64,000 bases of DNA from JAGQSZ01 sp049647585 (GTDB lineage: Bacteria > Actinomycetota > Acidimicrobiia > Acidimicrobiales > Microtrichaceae). The translations under genes were made by a program, and so were the position numbers. Under the pieces are notes generated by a model. The model was not told the origin of the DNA, made no database searches, and worked only from the letters and a program-made list of their open reading frames with translations. Below are positions 8,655 to 16,172 of this stretch, one piece after another. Numbering within the stretch: position 1 is the first letter of the stretch; every line of letters begins with the position of its first letter. The stretch covers positions 351,326-415,325 of the forward strand of contig JBARXY010000011.1 of assembly GCA_049647585.1 (NCBI GenBank), read 5' to 3'.

Positions 8655-9452
8655 TTAGTCGATGTTCCAAGGTGTGGGGACGGCATCTGCGCGGAGTAGC
8701 GCGTCGGTTCCGCCGTCCTGATAGAGAATCGAGCCACAGAAGAACCGGGCGTTGGGTCCGAGCAGGAACTCGACGAACGCTGCCAGTTCATCAGCCGCTC
8801 CGAAGCGTCCGACCGGAAGTGGGAAGGAGTCAACGAACTCTCCGATGACGGGATCGGCCCGGGTAGCGATCGTCATTGCGGTCTCCACGGCTCCGGGTAC
8901 GACCGCGTTGAGCGATATTCCTGCACCCGCCCATTCCTCCCCGGGTGCGTTGCGGCGGACCCAGCGGGCGATCGCGGTTTTGGTCGCGGGGTAGGTGGCG
9001 ATTCCACCTGCTGCGTCCGCTGCATCCCGGGCTGCGTCCTCGTCACCGGACAGGCAGTGGTCGACCACGTCCATCGGAACTCCTGGCTGACAGGTGATCG
9101 AGTTGGAGCTGATCGCGACCGCTGCAGGCCGGTCACCCTTGGCCAGGAGCGGCCGCAGCCCGGACAGCAGCGCGACGGATCCGAAGTAGTTGACCGAGGC
9201 GAGTTCGCTCCCGGCGTTGTCGCTCAACCCGGCGATGCCTGCCCACGACACCAGCCCGTCGATCACCCCGCTCGACCGCTCGGTTACCTCCGCAATTGCC
9301 GAGCGTCGCCCCTCGAGCGTTCCGAGGTCGGCTACGACGTCCGCCGGTTGGATATCCACGCCGATCACTCTGTCCCCAGCCGCCTCAAGCCTCGCTTTGG
9401 TGGCCGCGCCCATCCCCGAAGCGGATCCTGTCACCACGATGGTCCTCATCAC
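8655..9452 (-). CDS. SDR oxidoreductase, 3-alpha-hydroxysteroid dehydrogenase-like
   Basis: 265 aa. It has TGSASGMG at the N-terminus (TGxxxGxG), VSWAGIAG, SVNYFGSVALLSGL, AISSNSITCQPG with the catalytic Ser and TYPATKTAIARWVR with the YxxxK pair. The early TLEGRRSAIAEV stretch, the long insert before YPATK and the ending YQDGGTDALL resemble the HsdA/carbonyl-reductase subgroup of SDRs. Steroid or other secondary-alcohol oxidation is therefore likely but not proven. First gene of a pair with the DHA2 exporter; upstream lies the 350-bp repeat-containing region, and copy 1 of the 31-bp repeat ends 6 bp from the start codon. Confidence 0.88.
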   Translation of the reverse strand: MMRTIVVTGSASGMGAATKARLEAAGDRVIGVDIQPADVVADLGTLEGRRSAIAEVTERSSGVIDGLVSWAGIAGLSDNAGSELASVNYFGSVALLSGLRPLLAKGDRPAAVAISSNSITCQPGVPMDVVDHCLSGDEDAARDAADAAGGIATYPATKTAIARWVRRNAPGEEWAGAGISLNAVVPGAVETAMTIATRADPVIGEFVDSFPLPVGRFGAADELAAFVEFLLGPNARFFCGSILYQDGGTDALLRADAVPTPWNID

Positions 9453-9458
9453 GCCTGT

Positions 9459-9489
9459 CTACTAGAAACCCGCGGCACGCGAGCTCCCC
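9459..9489. repeat. 31-bp direct repeat, copy 1
   Basis: Identical over all 31 bases to 9710-9740; begins CTACTAGAAACCCGC. It sits immediately upstream of the SDR gene on its non-template side. Confidence 0.95.
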
Positions 9490-9639
9490 GTCAACCGGCT
9501 CGTGCTGCACGTTGCTGGAAACCTTGTGGCACGGGAGTCACCGTCGATCGATTCGCCCACACTCGTCCGAGAGCCACCATCCGACAAATTCGACCGTCCA
9601 TGCTTGCCGGTCAATGCCCCTCCTTTAGTTGCCTCCATC

Positions 9640-9685
9640 TTTGTTCTGCGAGGTGGTTGCCATAACAGCCACCTCGCAGAACAAA
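9640..9685. repeat. 17-bp perfect inverted repeat
   Basis: Arms 9640-9656 and 9669-9685 are perfect complements with a 12-nt loop. One flank begins TTTGTTCTGCG and the other ends CGCAGAACAAA, so on either strand the stem ends in an A/T tract and could act as a bidirectional terminator or a recombination arm. Confidence 0.85.
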
Positions 9686-9709
9686 ACCTGGAGCGCCTGC
9701 CCTTGACAA

Positions 9710-9740
9710 CTACTAGAAACCCGCGGCACGCGAGCTCCCC
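9710..9740. repeat. 31-bp direct repeat, copy 2
   Basis: Perfect copy of 9459-9489 in the same orientation, 62 bp before the DoxX-like start. Confidence 0.95.
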
Positions 9741-9802
9741 AATGGCCGAGGGACCCGGAACCCAAGCCGGGGCGGAATCCGAACTGACGTCGTGGGATAG
9801 AT

Positions 9803-10348
9803 ATGACCCATGGATTGTCAGCCACAGAGAACCCGGACGTGCCCATGAAGATTCGTGACATCCCGTTGAGAGTCAGCACCGGTGCCTATGTGCTCCACGC
9901 CGGAATGAGCAAATGGAACGGCGGCGAAGACTTGGCCATCGGTCTGCACTCGGGTGCCAAAGGACCGTTCCCGTTCCTTGAGGGCGTACCGCCGAAGACC
10001 TTTCTGAAGGGGTTGGCCGCCGGCGAAATGGCAACGGGCGCGGTCCTGTTGTCCCCGTTCGCCTCAAGCCGATTGGCCGGAGCGGCTCTGGCCGGGTTCT
10101 CGGGCAGCCTTCTGACCATGTACATGAAGACCCCAGCGATGCGTGAGCCGGGCAGCATCTGGCCGAGCCAGGACGGGACCGCCGTCAGCAAGGACGTCTG
10201 GATGTTCGGCATCGCGCTCAGTCTTCTGATGTCGGGCCGGCGCCACAAGCCCCACACCGTGAAGGCCCACCCCGTCAAGGCCGCAGCGAAGTCCGCCGCA
10301 GTCACGTCCGCTGCGATCAAATCAAAGGTGGCGGACCACTCGGACTGA
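9803..10348 (+). CDS. DoxX-like membrane protein
   Basis: 181 aa. After ~15 residues it reads IPLRVSTGAYVLHAGMSKW, the first amphipathic/TM helix typical of DoxX-like proteins, followed by hydrophobic segments around residues 68-105 (LKGLAAGEMATGAVLLSP, AGAALAGFSGSLLTMY) and 125-140, with a Lys/Ala-rich cytoplasmic tail. No catalytic residues are seen; DoxX family roles vary. ATG 9803 has GGGA 5-6 nt upstream; in-frame ATG 9845 (MKIRDIPLR) is a plausible shorter start. Stop is followed within 25 bp by a long tandem repeat. Confidence 0.75.
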   Translation: MTHGLSATENPDVPMKIRDIPLRVSTGAYVLHAGMSKWNGGEDLAIGLHSGAKGPFPFLEGVPPKTFLKGLAAGEMATGAVLLSPFASSRLAGAALAGFSGSLLTMYMKTPAMREPGSIWPSQDGTAVSKDVWMFGIALSLLMSGRRHKPHTVKAHPVKAAAKSAAVTSAAIKSKVADHSD

Positions 10349-10370
10349 CGGCCGCTCTACCCGGCGAACG

Positions 10371-10496
10371 GGCGGCCCGACGAACAGCTGTGGGCTCGGC
10401 GGCCCGACGAACAGCGGTGTGCTCGGCGGTTGGCTCAGCTGTGGGCTCAGCTGTGGGCTCGGCGGTTGGCTCGGCGGTTGGCTCGGCTGTGGGCTC
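10371..10496. repeat. Compound 27-bp and 12-bp tandem repeat at gene ends
   Basis: Two 27-bp units (10371-10397, 10398-10424) run directly into six 12-bp units (10425-10496) that alternate GGCGGTTGGCTC with AGCTGTGGGCTC types. The block fills the gap between the convergent DoxX-like and epimerase genes and ends on the epimerase stop codon (10495-10497). Confidence 0.92.
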
Positions 10497-11883
10497 AGCG
10501 ACCAAGGACGTGGGTCAATGCTGCCTCCAAAGTCGGTTGTCTGAACTTGAAGCCCGACTCGAGAAGCCGATCGGTGCTGACCCGTTGGCTCGCCGAAACA
10601 ACCTCCCGGGCACCCTCGCGCCCCAACAGGAGTTCGGGACCGAAGCCGGGGATAGGCACGACGGCCGGGCGGCGCAGCACCCGACCGAGAATCCGCGCAT
10701 AGTCCGCTGCTGTCACCGGAGTCGGCGCCGCGGCGTTGATCGGGCCGCTGATCGACGGGGTCAGCGCGGCGTGCGCGAATACCGAAGCGATGTCGTCGAT
10801 TGAGATCCAACTCAGCCACTGTGAACCGCTGCCGAGTGGCCCGCCGACTCCGAGCTTGAACAGAGGCAGTTGCTTGGCGAGCGCACCTGCCTGTGGACTC
10901 TGCACGATGCCGGTGCGGACATTGACCACGCGGGCTCCCGCTTCGGCGGCCGGCTGTGTCGCAGCCTCCCAGTCCCTGCACAGCGCCGCCAGAAACCCAT
11001 CGCCGGGTCCTTCGCCCTCGTCCAGAAGATCGTCCGAGCGATCAAACCCGTAGTATCCGATCGCTGATCCGCAGACGAACGCCCGCTGGCGACCGTCGCT
11101 GGCCAGGTCTGCGATCGCGTCAGCCAACAGAACCGTGCTGTCGATCCGACTGTCGTACATAGCCGCCTTGTTGGCCCGATTGAACCGACCGCCGATGGTC
11201 CGGCCACCGAGGTGCACCACGACGTCGACCTCGGCGAGAGCGTCACGGTCAATCGTTCCAGCCGCAGGATCCCAGGTGATTTCCCCCGCGTTCCGAGCTT
11301 CTCTACGGACCAGCCGTCGCACATCATGTCCGCCGGTCGAGAGCAGCGCACACAGTTGGGTCCCGATGGTCCCCGAGGCTCCGGCAACCGCGATGGTGAG
11401 GCGGTCTCCCGGGTGGGAGGCGTGGAAGTCGAGGTCGTCGCGAAGCTGTCGGGTCCGGTACTCGAAGGTTCTTGCCAAGACCTTGTTCACAACGAGTTTC
11501 TCGACAACGGACAATCCGGGAACCGGCAACTTGTAGCTCACGTCATCGACGATCCGGGAGGCTGAGCCGGAGTCGGCTTCGCTGAAACGATGCCGGTGCA
11601 CCCACGAGCGCATCGGTCCCTTGACCATGACGTCGCTGAAGTAGCGGGGCGGTTCCAGGTCGACGTGCTCGGCGACCCACTCGACACCCAACTTGTCGAA
11701 CGTTCCCGGAACGAACAGTCGCAGGATCGCACGGGATCCGGCCTGGAGACCATTTGACGGTTCGGACAGGACACGGCCACTCCATTGGGGCCAGAGGCGG
11801 ATGAGCGCCCCCTGACGCTCGTGCCAGGCGAACACATCTGACAAGGGATGGTTGATCAGTTCGTCCGAGGTGAAACTTCCCAC
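10495..11883 (-). CDS. SRPBCC domain fused to TIGR01777-family epimerase
   Basis: 462 aa. Residues 1-~155 are an SRPBCC/START-like ligand-binding domain (HPLSDVFAWHERQGALIRLWP, WVAEHVDLEPPRYF, GPMRSWVHRHRF). Residues ~160-462 are an extended SDR of the TIGR01777 (YfcH) type: IAVAGASGTIGTQLCALL for the dinucleotide site, VVHLGGRTIGGRFN, FVCGSAIGYYG and WLSWISIDDIASVFAHA. This domain pairing is known in Actinobacteria, but its biochemical function is not. Start GTG 11883 is supported by TAGGGT 6 nt upstream. The stop coincides with the end of a 126-bp tandem repeat. Confidence 0.9.
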   Translation of the reverse strand: MGSFTSDELINHPLSDVFAWHERQGALIRLWPQWSGRVLSEPSNGLQAGSRAILRLFVPGTFDKLGVEWVAEHVDLEPPRYFSDVMVKGPMRSWVHRHRFSEADSGSASRIVDDVSYKLPVPGLSVVEKLVVNKVLARTFEYRTRQLRDDLDFHASHPGDRLTIAVAGASGTIGTQLCALLSTGGHDVRRLVRREARNAGEITWDPAAGTIDRDALAEVDVVVHLGGRTIGGRFNRANKAAMYDSRIDSTVLLADAIADLASDGRQRAFVCGSAIGYYGFDRSDDLLDEGEGPGDGFLAALCRDWEAATQPAAEAGARVVNVRTGIVQSPQAGALAKQLPLFKLGVGGPLGSGSQWLSWISIDDIASVFAHAALTPSISGPINAAAPTPVTAADYARILGRVLRRPAVVPIPGFGPELLLGREGAREVVSASQRVSTDRLLESGFKFRQPTLEAALTHVLGR

Positions 11884-11889
11884 CAGAGC

Positions 11890-11895
11890 ACCCTA
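11890..11895 (-). promoter_or_regulatory. -10 box of leaderless promoter (SRPBCC-epimerase)
   Basis: TAGGGT on the minus strand, 6 nt before GTG 11883. Confidence 0.55.
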
Positions 11896-11940
11896 CCTAT
11901 TCGCCAAGAGAGGTTTACCGTCAGTGCCGCGGCCTGACGC

Positions 11941-13293
11941 TCAGTGCGATTCGGTGCTGTCACCGTCGCCGAGTCGCAACTCATCGTGATCGGCGTCGTA
12001 CTCGTAGAGCTCTGAGTAGCGACCCCAGTCGATGGCGGTATCCAGCTGCGCTTCGACCTCGGCATCGTTGAAATGCCCCCGTAGAACGTCGCGGTAGAAG
12101 CCCTGGCGAAGTACTCCCGTGTTGGTTCTGGTCAGCCCATTCAGAATTACCCCCACAAGTGGGGCGTTGCGCTTGACCGCAGTCGCGAAGATCTCCTTCG
12201 AAGCCTGGATATTGGCGCCCGCGAAAGTGACACCGGCAGCGGTCAACGCGATACTCCCATCCTCGACCTCTGCAAAATCGAGCATCTCCAGCGCATCGAT
12301 CAGAGGCAAGAAATCATCGACCTCCAATCCCAGATCATCCGCGACCTCGGCGACGGTGCAGGTTCCTAGGTCTGCGAGGATCTCCGCCAAGCCCGAGAGC
12401 CCGTCGACCGACGCGAGGGGCAGGGGCGCGCTAACCGGTGTGCGACGTGTGTCAGGCGTTTCGTCGGAGGCAGTTCGTTCTATGACCTCCACGACGTCTC
12501 GTCCCGTCATGATTCGGTAGAGATGATTGACCATTACCTCGAACTCGATGGTGCGACGGTCCCGCGGGCGCGGAAGGTCGACTGTGAGACTCGCCTTGAT
12601 CCGTCCGGGGTTCGATCCGAGCACGACGATCCTGTCGGCCAGCAGGACAGCCTCTTCGATGTTGTGGGTGACCATGACGATCGCCTGGATCGAGATGTCA
12701 GTGCGGTCCCAGATCTCGAGTAGTTCTCCGCGCAAGTTCTCGGCAGTGAGGACATCAAGCGCGCTGAATGGCTCATCCATCAGCAACACCTCTGGATCGG
12801 TGACGATGGCTCGGGCGAAGCCGACCCGCTGTCGCATACCGCCCGACAGCTCTTTGGGATAGGCGGACTCAAAGCCGTCGAGTCCGATCAGGTCTATTGC
12901 GATCAGCGCCCGTCTGGCAGCCTCTTCCCTGGCCACTCCTTGAGCCTGCAATCCCAGTTCGACGTTCTGTTGAACTGTTTCCCACGGGAGCAGGGCGAAC
13001 GACTGGAAGACCATCGAGGTACCCGGATTGGTACCCACAAGCGGCTTCCCACGCTGCTCGATCCACCCATCGCTCGGCGGAATCAGGCCTGCGAAGAGGC
13101 GCAACAGAGTGGATTTACCGCTTCCAGACTTGCCGAGAAGCGCGACGATCTCTCCAGCACGCACCTCGAAGTCGATCCCGTCCAACACGGGATGCGGACC
13201 ATCAGGGGAGTCGAAACTCTTCTTCACGTCCCGGGCTGCAAGAAGAACTGTTCGATCGTCGCGGTCGACGTTTCGTTGGCTCGGTCCATTCAT
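11941..13293 (-). CDS. NitT/TauT-type ABC transporter ATPase with AAA-associated C-terminal domain
   Basis: 450 aa. Residues ~15-265 are an ABC ATPase: Walker A GKSGSGKST, Q-loop MVFQSFALLPW, signature LSGGMRQR, Walker B VLLMDEPFSALD, H-loop MVTHN, closest in style to SsuB/TauB/NrtD. The C-terminal ~150 residues (from GLAEILADLGTCTVAEVADDL) form the extra helical AAA-associated domain that marks a subgroup of these ATPases. ATG 13293 has GGAG 8 nt upstream; GTG 13302 is an alternative. It lies 19 bp after the permease stop. The substrate is unknown: no periplasmic binding protein gene is nearby. Confidence 0.9.
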   Translation of the reverse strand: MNGPSQRNVDRDDRTVLLAARDVKKSFDSPDGPHPVLDGIDFEVRAGEIVALLGKSGSGKSTLLRLFAGLIPPSDGWIEQRGKPLVGTNPGTSMVFQSFALLPWETVQQNVELGLQAQGVAREEAARRALIAIDLIGLDGFESAYPKELSGGMRQRVGFARAIVTDPEVLLMDEPFSALDVLTAENLRGELLEIWDRTDISIQAIVMVTHNIEEAVLLADRIVVLGSNPGRIKASLTVDLPRPRDRRTIEFEVMVNHLYRIMTGRDVVEVIERTASDETPDTRRTPVSAPLPLASVDGLSGLAEILADLGTCTVAEVADDLGLEVDDFLPLIDALEMLDFAEVEDGSIALTAAGVTFAGANIQASKEIFATAVKRNAPLVGVILNGLTRTNTGVLRQGFYRDVLRGHFNDAEVEAQLDTAIDWGRYSELYEYDADHDELRLGDGDSTESH

Positions 13294-13312
13294 GGCTGAC
13301 ACTCCGCGTTCT

Positions 13313-15064
13313 TCATAGTGAGAATCGTCTTTCGGCGAGCCGGTAGAGCCGTTGCCAGAACAATCGGTTGAGCGCGACGACGTAAAGGCTCATCACGCTC
13401 ACACCGGCAAGGGTCTGTTGCATGTTGCCTACTTCTGTCGCGTGTGCGATGTATGCGCCAAGTCCTGTTGCTGTGAGCGTCGTCCCGCCGTAGGTGACTA
13501 TCTCGGCCACGATCGAGGCGTTCCAGGCGCCGCCCGAGGCAGTGATTCCACCGGTCACGTAGTACGGAAAGATCCCCGGCAGAATCAGGTGTCTCCAGCG
13601 CAGCCAGCCGGTCACGCCCAGGTCGTCCATGGCCTCTCGCAGATCGGAGGGGATGGCCATGGCACCTGCGATTGTGTTGAACAGGATGTACCACTGCGCA
13701 CCCAGGCTCATCAGAACCACTCCGCCGACGTCCAATCCGAGGCCGGTGTGAATGAACACATAGGTTGCGAACGGGAAGAGAAAGTTCGCCGGGAAACTTG
13801 CCAGGATCTGGACGATCGGCTGGGCAATCCGTCCGAGCTTCGGGTTCATTCCGATCCGCACCCCGATCGGAATCCAGACAAGCGTCGCTCCTATGACCAG
13901 CACGACGACACGCGCCAGGGTCACTGCCCCCTGCCACAGAGGTGTCCAGAAGATCGCGGGGCCGTCCACGACAGTGATGAACCGGTAGAGGCTCCATGTC
14001 CCCCACCCCACCAGAGCGCTCATGACCACGGCGAAGACAACATCGCCCGTCCTCCGACCGTCGCCGGGTTCACCCAACTGGACCTCGTCTACGCCGAAAA
14101 GGCGATCTCCGATGCGGTTGACCGGAATCGCAACCCGCCGACGTAGCCGACCCAGGACCCTGGGCCAGCTGGAGCTTCGTAGCAGGTTCAGCACCATCGA
14201 CCGGGAAATCTCGTCGGACTCGGACAGCTCGTTCTTGAACTTCTCGGACCACGCCACGAGTGGGCTCCAGAAGAGGAAGTTGACTCCGACGACCATGATC
14301 ACCATCGCCAGGACCGCCAGGGCGACCTGGCCGAGTGAACCCGCTGCGATCGCCGCACCCGCATACGCTCCAACCCCTGGCAGCGAATATTTTCGGTTCA
14401 GGACCGTTATTGCCTCTGACGCCACCAGGAAGAACCAGCCTCCTCCCATCGACATCATCCCGTTCCAGACCAGGCCGATCGTCCCGTTGGGAACCTCGAT
14501 CCGCCAGAACCTCTGCCAACGGCTGAGCCGCATGACCCTGGACAACGCATCGAGGTCCTGAGGAAGCGTTATCAGCGAATGGTAGAAGCTGAAGGTCAGA
14601 TTCCATACCTGGGAGGTGAAGATTGCGAATACCGACGCCATCTCGAGTCCCAACAGCGAACCGGGGGCGAGTGCTATGAACGCCGTGACGGTTATAGACA
14701 AGAACCCCAGGACGGGAACCGACTGCAGGATGTCGAGAGCCGGGATCAGGACCTTCTCGGCCCGGCGGCTCTTTGCCGCCACCGACGCATAGACGAACGT
14801 GAAGAGGAACGATGCACCCAGCGCGACGAACATTCGCAGCAGGCTGCGCGCCGCGTAGTAGGGCAAGTTGGCAGGGTCGGTGCTGATTCCGCGGTTCTCG
14901 GCCGCGGTGAACGACACCGTCGTCCCTTGGCCCACTTTGGCCACCAGGTAGAGGCCTACGAGAACGGCCAGCGCGACCATGACATCGACCAGAGATATCT
15001 GCTGAAGCCTGGACGATCTCGCGGAAAGGACCGAGCTGAATCCGGGCCTTCGACGATCTGACAC
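13313..15064 (-). CDS. Fused double-permease of NitT/TauT-type ABC importer
   Basis: 583 aa, twice a normal BPD-type permease. Each half has ~6 TM segments and an EAA-like coupling loop: first half ALSRVMRLSRWQRFWRIEVP, second half REAMDDLGVTGWLRWRHLILPG. The two halves would form the complete membrane channel for the neighbouring ATPase. GTG 15064 is preferred because AGAGGAGG lies 5 nt upstream; GTG 15070 would overlap this RBS. A 24-codon ORF lies just upstream and may control expression. The second half is the better conserved permease; inferred substrates for relatives include sulfonates, nitrate and metals, none demonstrable here. Confidence 0.88.
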   Translation of the reverse strand: MSDRRRPGFSSVLSARSSRLQQISLVDVMVALAVLVGLYLVAKVGQGTTVSFTAAENRGISTDPANLPYYAARSLLRMFVALGASFLFTFVYASVAAKSRRAEKVLIPALDILQSVPVLGFLSITVTAFIALAPGSLLGLEMASVFAIFTSQVWNLTFSFYHSLITLPQDLDALSRVMRLSRWQRFWRIEVPNGTIGLVWNGMMSMGGGWFFLVASEAITVLNRKYSLPGVGAYAGAAIAAGSLGQVALAVLAMVIMVVGVNFLFWSPLVAWSEKFKNELSESDEISRSMVLNLLRSSSWPRVLGRLRRRVAIPVNRIGDRLFGVDEVQLGEPGDGRRTGDVVFAVVMSALVGWGTWSLYRFITVVDGPAIFWTPLWQGAVTLARVVVLVIGATLVWIPIGVRIGMNPKLGRIAQPIVQILASFPANFLFPFATYVFIHTGLGLDVGGVVLMSLGAQWYILFNTIAGAMAIPSDLREAMDDLGVTGWLRWRHLILPGIFPYYVTGGITASGGAWNASIVAEIVTYGGTTLTATGLGAYIAHATEVGNMQQTLAGVSVMSLYVVALNRLFWQRLYRLAERRFSL

Positions 15065-15122
15065 AAACACCTCCTCTGGCAGCGACGATTCATCGTGCTC
15101 GCAGGGCGGCGACGTCAGTCGG

Positions 15123-15197
15123 TCAGGCGAACGACATGCTGCCGATCAGCAGCGAGCAGAAACTCCAACAAGATCGACTCGAACCGTCGTCAGACAT
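15123..15197 (-). CDS. Short 24-codon ORF, possible leader peptide of ABC operon
   Basis: An ATG at 15197 is preceded by GAGGAGGTGAGTGG, the strongest Shine-Dalgarno in the region (AGGAGG, 8 nt spacing). The peptide starts MSDDGSSRSCWSFCSLL and ends GSMSFA, with two Cys and one Trp in a Ser-rich core. It stops 58 bp before the permease start, in the same direction. Small size, strong RBS and position fit a regulatory leader peptide or upstream ORF; function is inferred only, and it could be a small membrane protein. Confidence 0.55.
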   Translation of the reverse strand: MSDDGSSRSCWSFCSLLIGSMSFA

Positions 15198-15263
15198 TCC
15201 ACTCACCTCCTCGGCAGACTGCTTCCCTGATCTGGAAGCCGACCGAGTGTAGTCAGGGGGGAA

Positions 15264-15269
15264 TAGTTT
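15264..15269 (+). promoter_or_regulatory. -10 box of leaderless promoter (methyltransferase)
   Basis: TAGTTT, 6 nt before ATG 15276. Confidence 0.45.
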
Positions 15270-15275
15270 GGCCCC

Positions 15276-16112
15276 ATGGATCCAAGTGAGTACTGGAACA
15301 AGAGGGCCCAGGCCTGGGCCAAGCGAATGGACGACCACGCCAACCTTCCCGACCTGTACGGCTCGGCCGCCATCACGGCTTTGGACGTTCGTCCAGGCGA
15401 GAAGGTTCTGGACATCGGTTGCGGCCAGGGAATCACGTCGGTCGACCTGGCCGAACGCGTCGGGCCGACCGGTCATGTCGTTGGCGTGGACATCTCTCAG
15501 GCCATGATCGACGGTGCAGTGTCCAGACTGGCCGGGCAGTCACGTGCGGTCGAGTTCCGGGTTGGCGATGCTGCCATCGAATCCTTCGAGGACACTTTCG
15601 ATGCGGTTTTCTCCCGCTTCGGAGTGATGTTCTTCCCCAACCCGGACGACGCCTTCGGGAACATCTCGTCCGTGCTGAGACGCGGCGGTCGATTGGCGTG
15701 GGTTGTGTGGGGTCCCCTCAGCGCCAATCCATGGGCGACGGTCCCGACCATCGCTGCAGCCCAGGTGCTCGGATTCGAGCTTGAGCGTCCCGAGCCCGGC
15801 TCGCCCGGCCCATTCTCCCTGGGCGACACGGACCAACTGACAGCCATGCTCACAACAGCAGGGTTTGGCGACGTGGCCTTCAGCGACATCACCCAACCTC
15901 GAAAGTTCCCGCCCGAGTCGGCGTTGGAAGAACTCGCGACATGGTTGACGATCGGGACTACCGGAGATGCCTTCTCGGCTGCCGATCCTGGCCTACAGCT
16001 GCGCGCCAGCGAGGCTGCGCTCGCGGCCATCGAGCCGTACCGCGAGGCCGACGGGACCAGCGGCTGGGCGCTCCCCGCGCTCGCAAGGGTGGTGACTGCC
16101 ACCAAGCTCTGA
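15276..16112 (+). CDS. Class I SAM-dependent methyltransferase
   Basis: 278 aa Rossmann-fold methyltransferase. Motif I KVLDIGCGQGITSVDLAE near residue 45 binds SAM, the acidic residue ending strand 2 is in HVVGVDIS, and the post-motif segment FDAVFSRFGVMFF plus VLRRGGRLAWVVWG match the UbiE/COQ5-like group. Methyl acceptor unknown. The stop codon lies inside a 15-bp tandem repeat. Divergent from the ABC importer genes. Confidence 0.88.
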   Translation: MDPSEYWNKRAQAWAKRMDDHANLPDLYGSAAITALDVRPGEKVLDIGCGQGITSVDLAERVGPTGHVVGVDISQAMIDGAVSRLAGQSRAVEFRVGDAAIESFEDTFDAVFSRFGVMFFPNPDDAFGNISSVLRRGGRLAWVVWGPLSANPWATVPTIAAAQVLGFELERPEPGSPGPFSLGDTDQLTAMLTTAGFGDVAFSDITQPRKFPPESALEELATWLTIGTTGDAFSAADPGLQLRASEAALAAIEPYREADGTSGWALPALARVVTATKL

Positions 16113-16145
16113 TCCTCCAGGCTCGGATCGTCCAGGCTCTGATCA
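16106..16145. repeat. 15-bp tandem repeat across methyltransferase stop codon
   Basis: Units 16106-16120 and 16121-16135 plus 10 bp of a third, each GCTC(T/G)GATC-(C/G)TCCAG. The TGA stop is within the first unit. Confidence 0.88.
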
Positions 16146-16172
16146 CCCCCGGTTTCTGAACGCCCCGGGATG

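Larger units (their letters stand above)
9453..9802. other. 350-bp non-coding region with nested repeats
   Basis: This divergent gap between the SDR (minus) and DoxX-like (plus) genes is the longest gene-free stretch in the window. It holds a 31-bp perfect direct repeat 251 bp apart and, between the copies, a perfect 17-bp inverted repeat. I find no convincing open frame; both promoters must lie here. Confidence 0.7.

Noticed and set aside
9453..9802. Insertion sequence remnant
   Set aside because: No transposase-like frame and the 31-bp repeats are direct, far longer than usual target duplications; kept as an unexplained element instead.
10371..10496. Possible CRISPR-like array
   Set aside because: Units are contiguous with no spacers, 12 and 27 bp long; it is a tandem repeat.
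10317..10505. Minus-strand ORF encoding an EPTA repeat peptide
   Set aside because: It is simply the tandem repeat block after the epimerase stop read in an open frame; no RBS or independent support.
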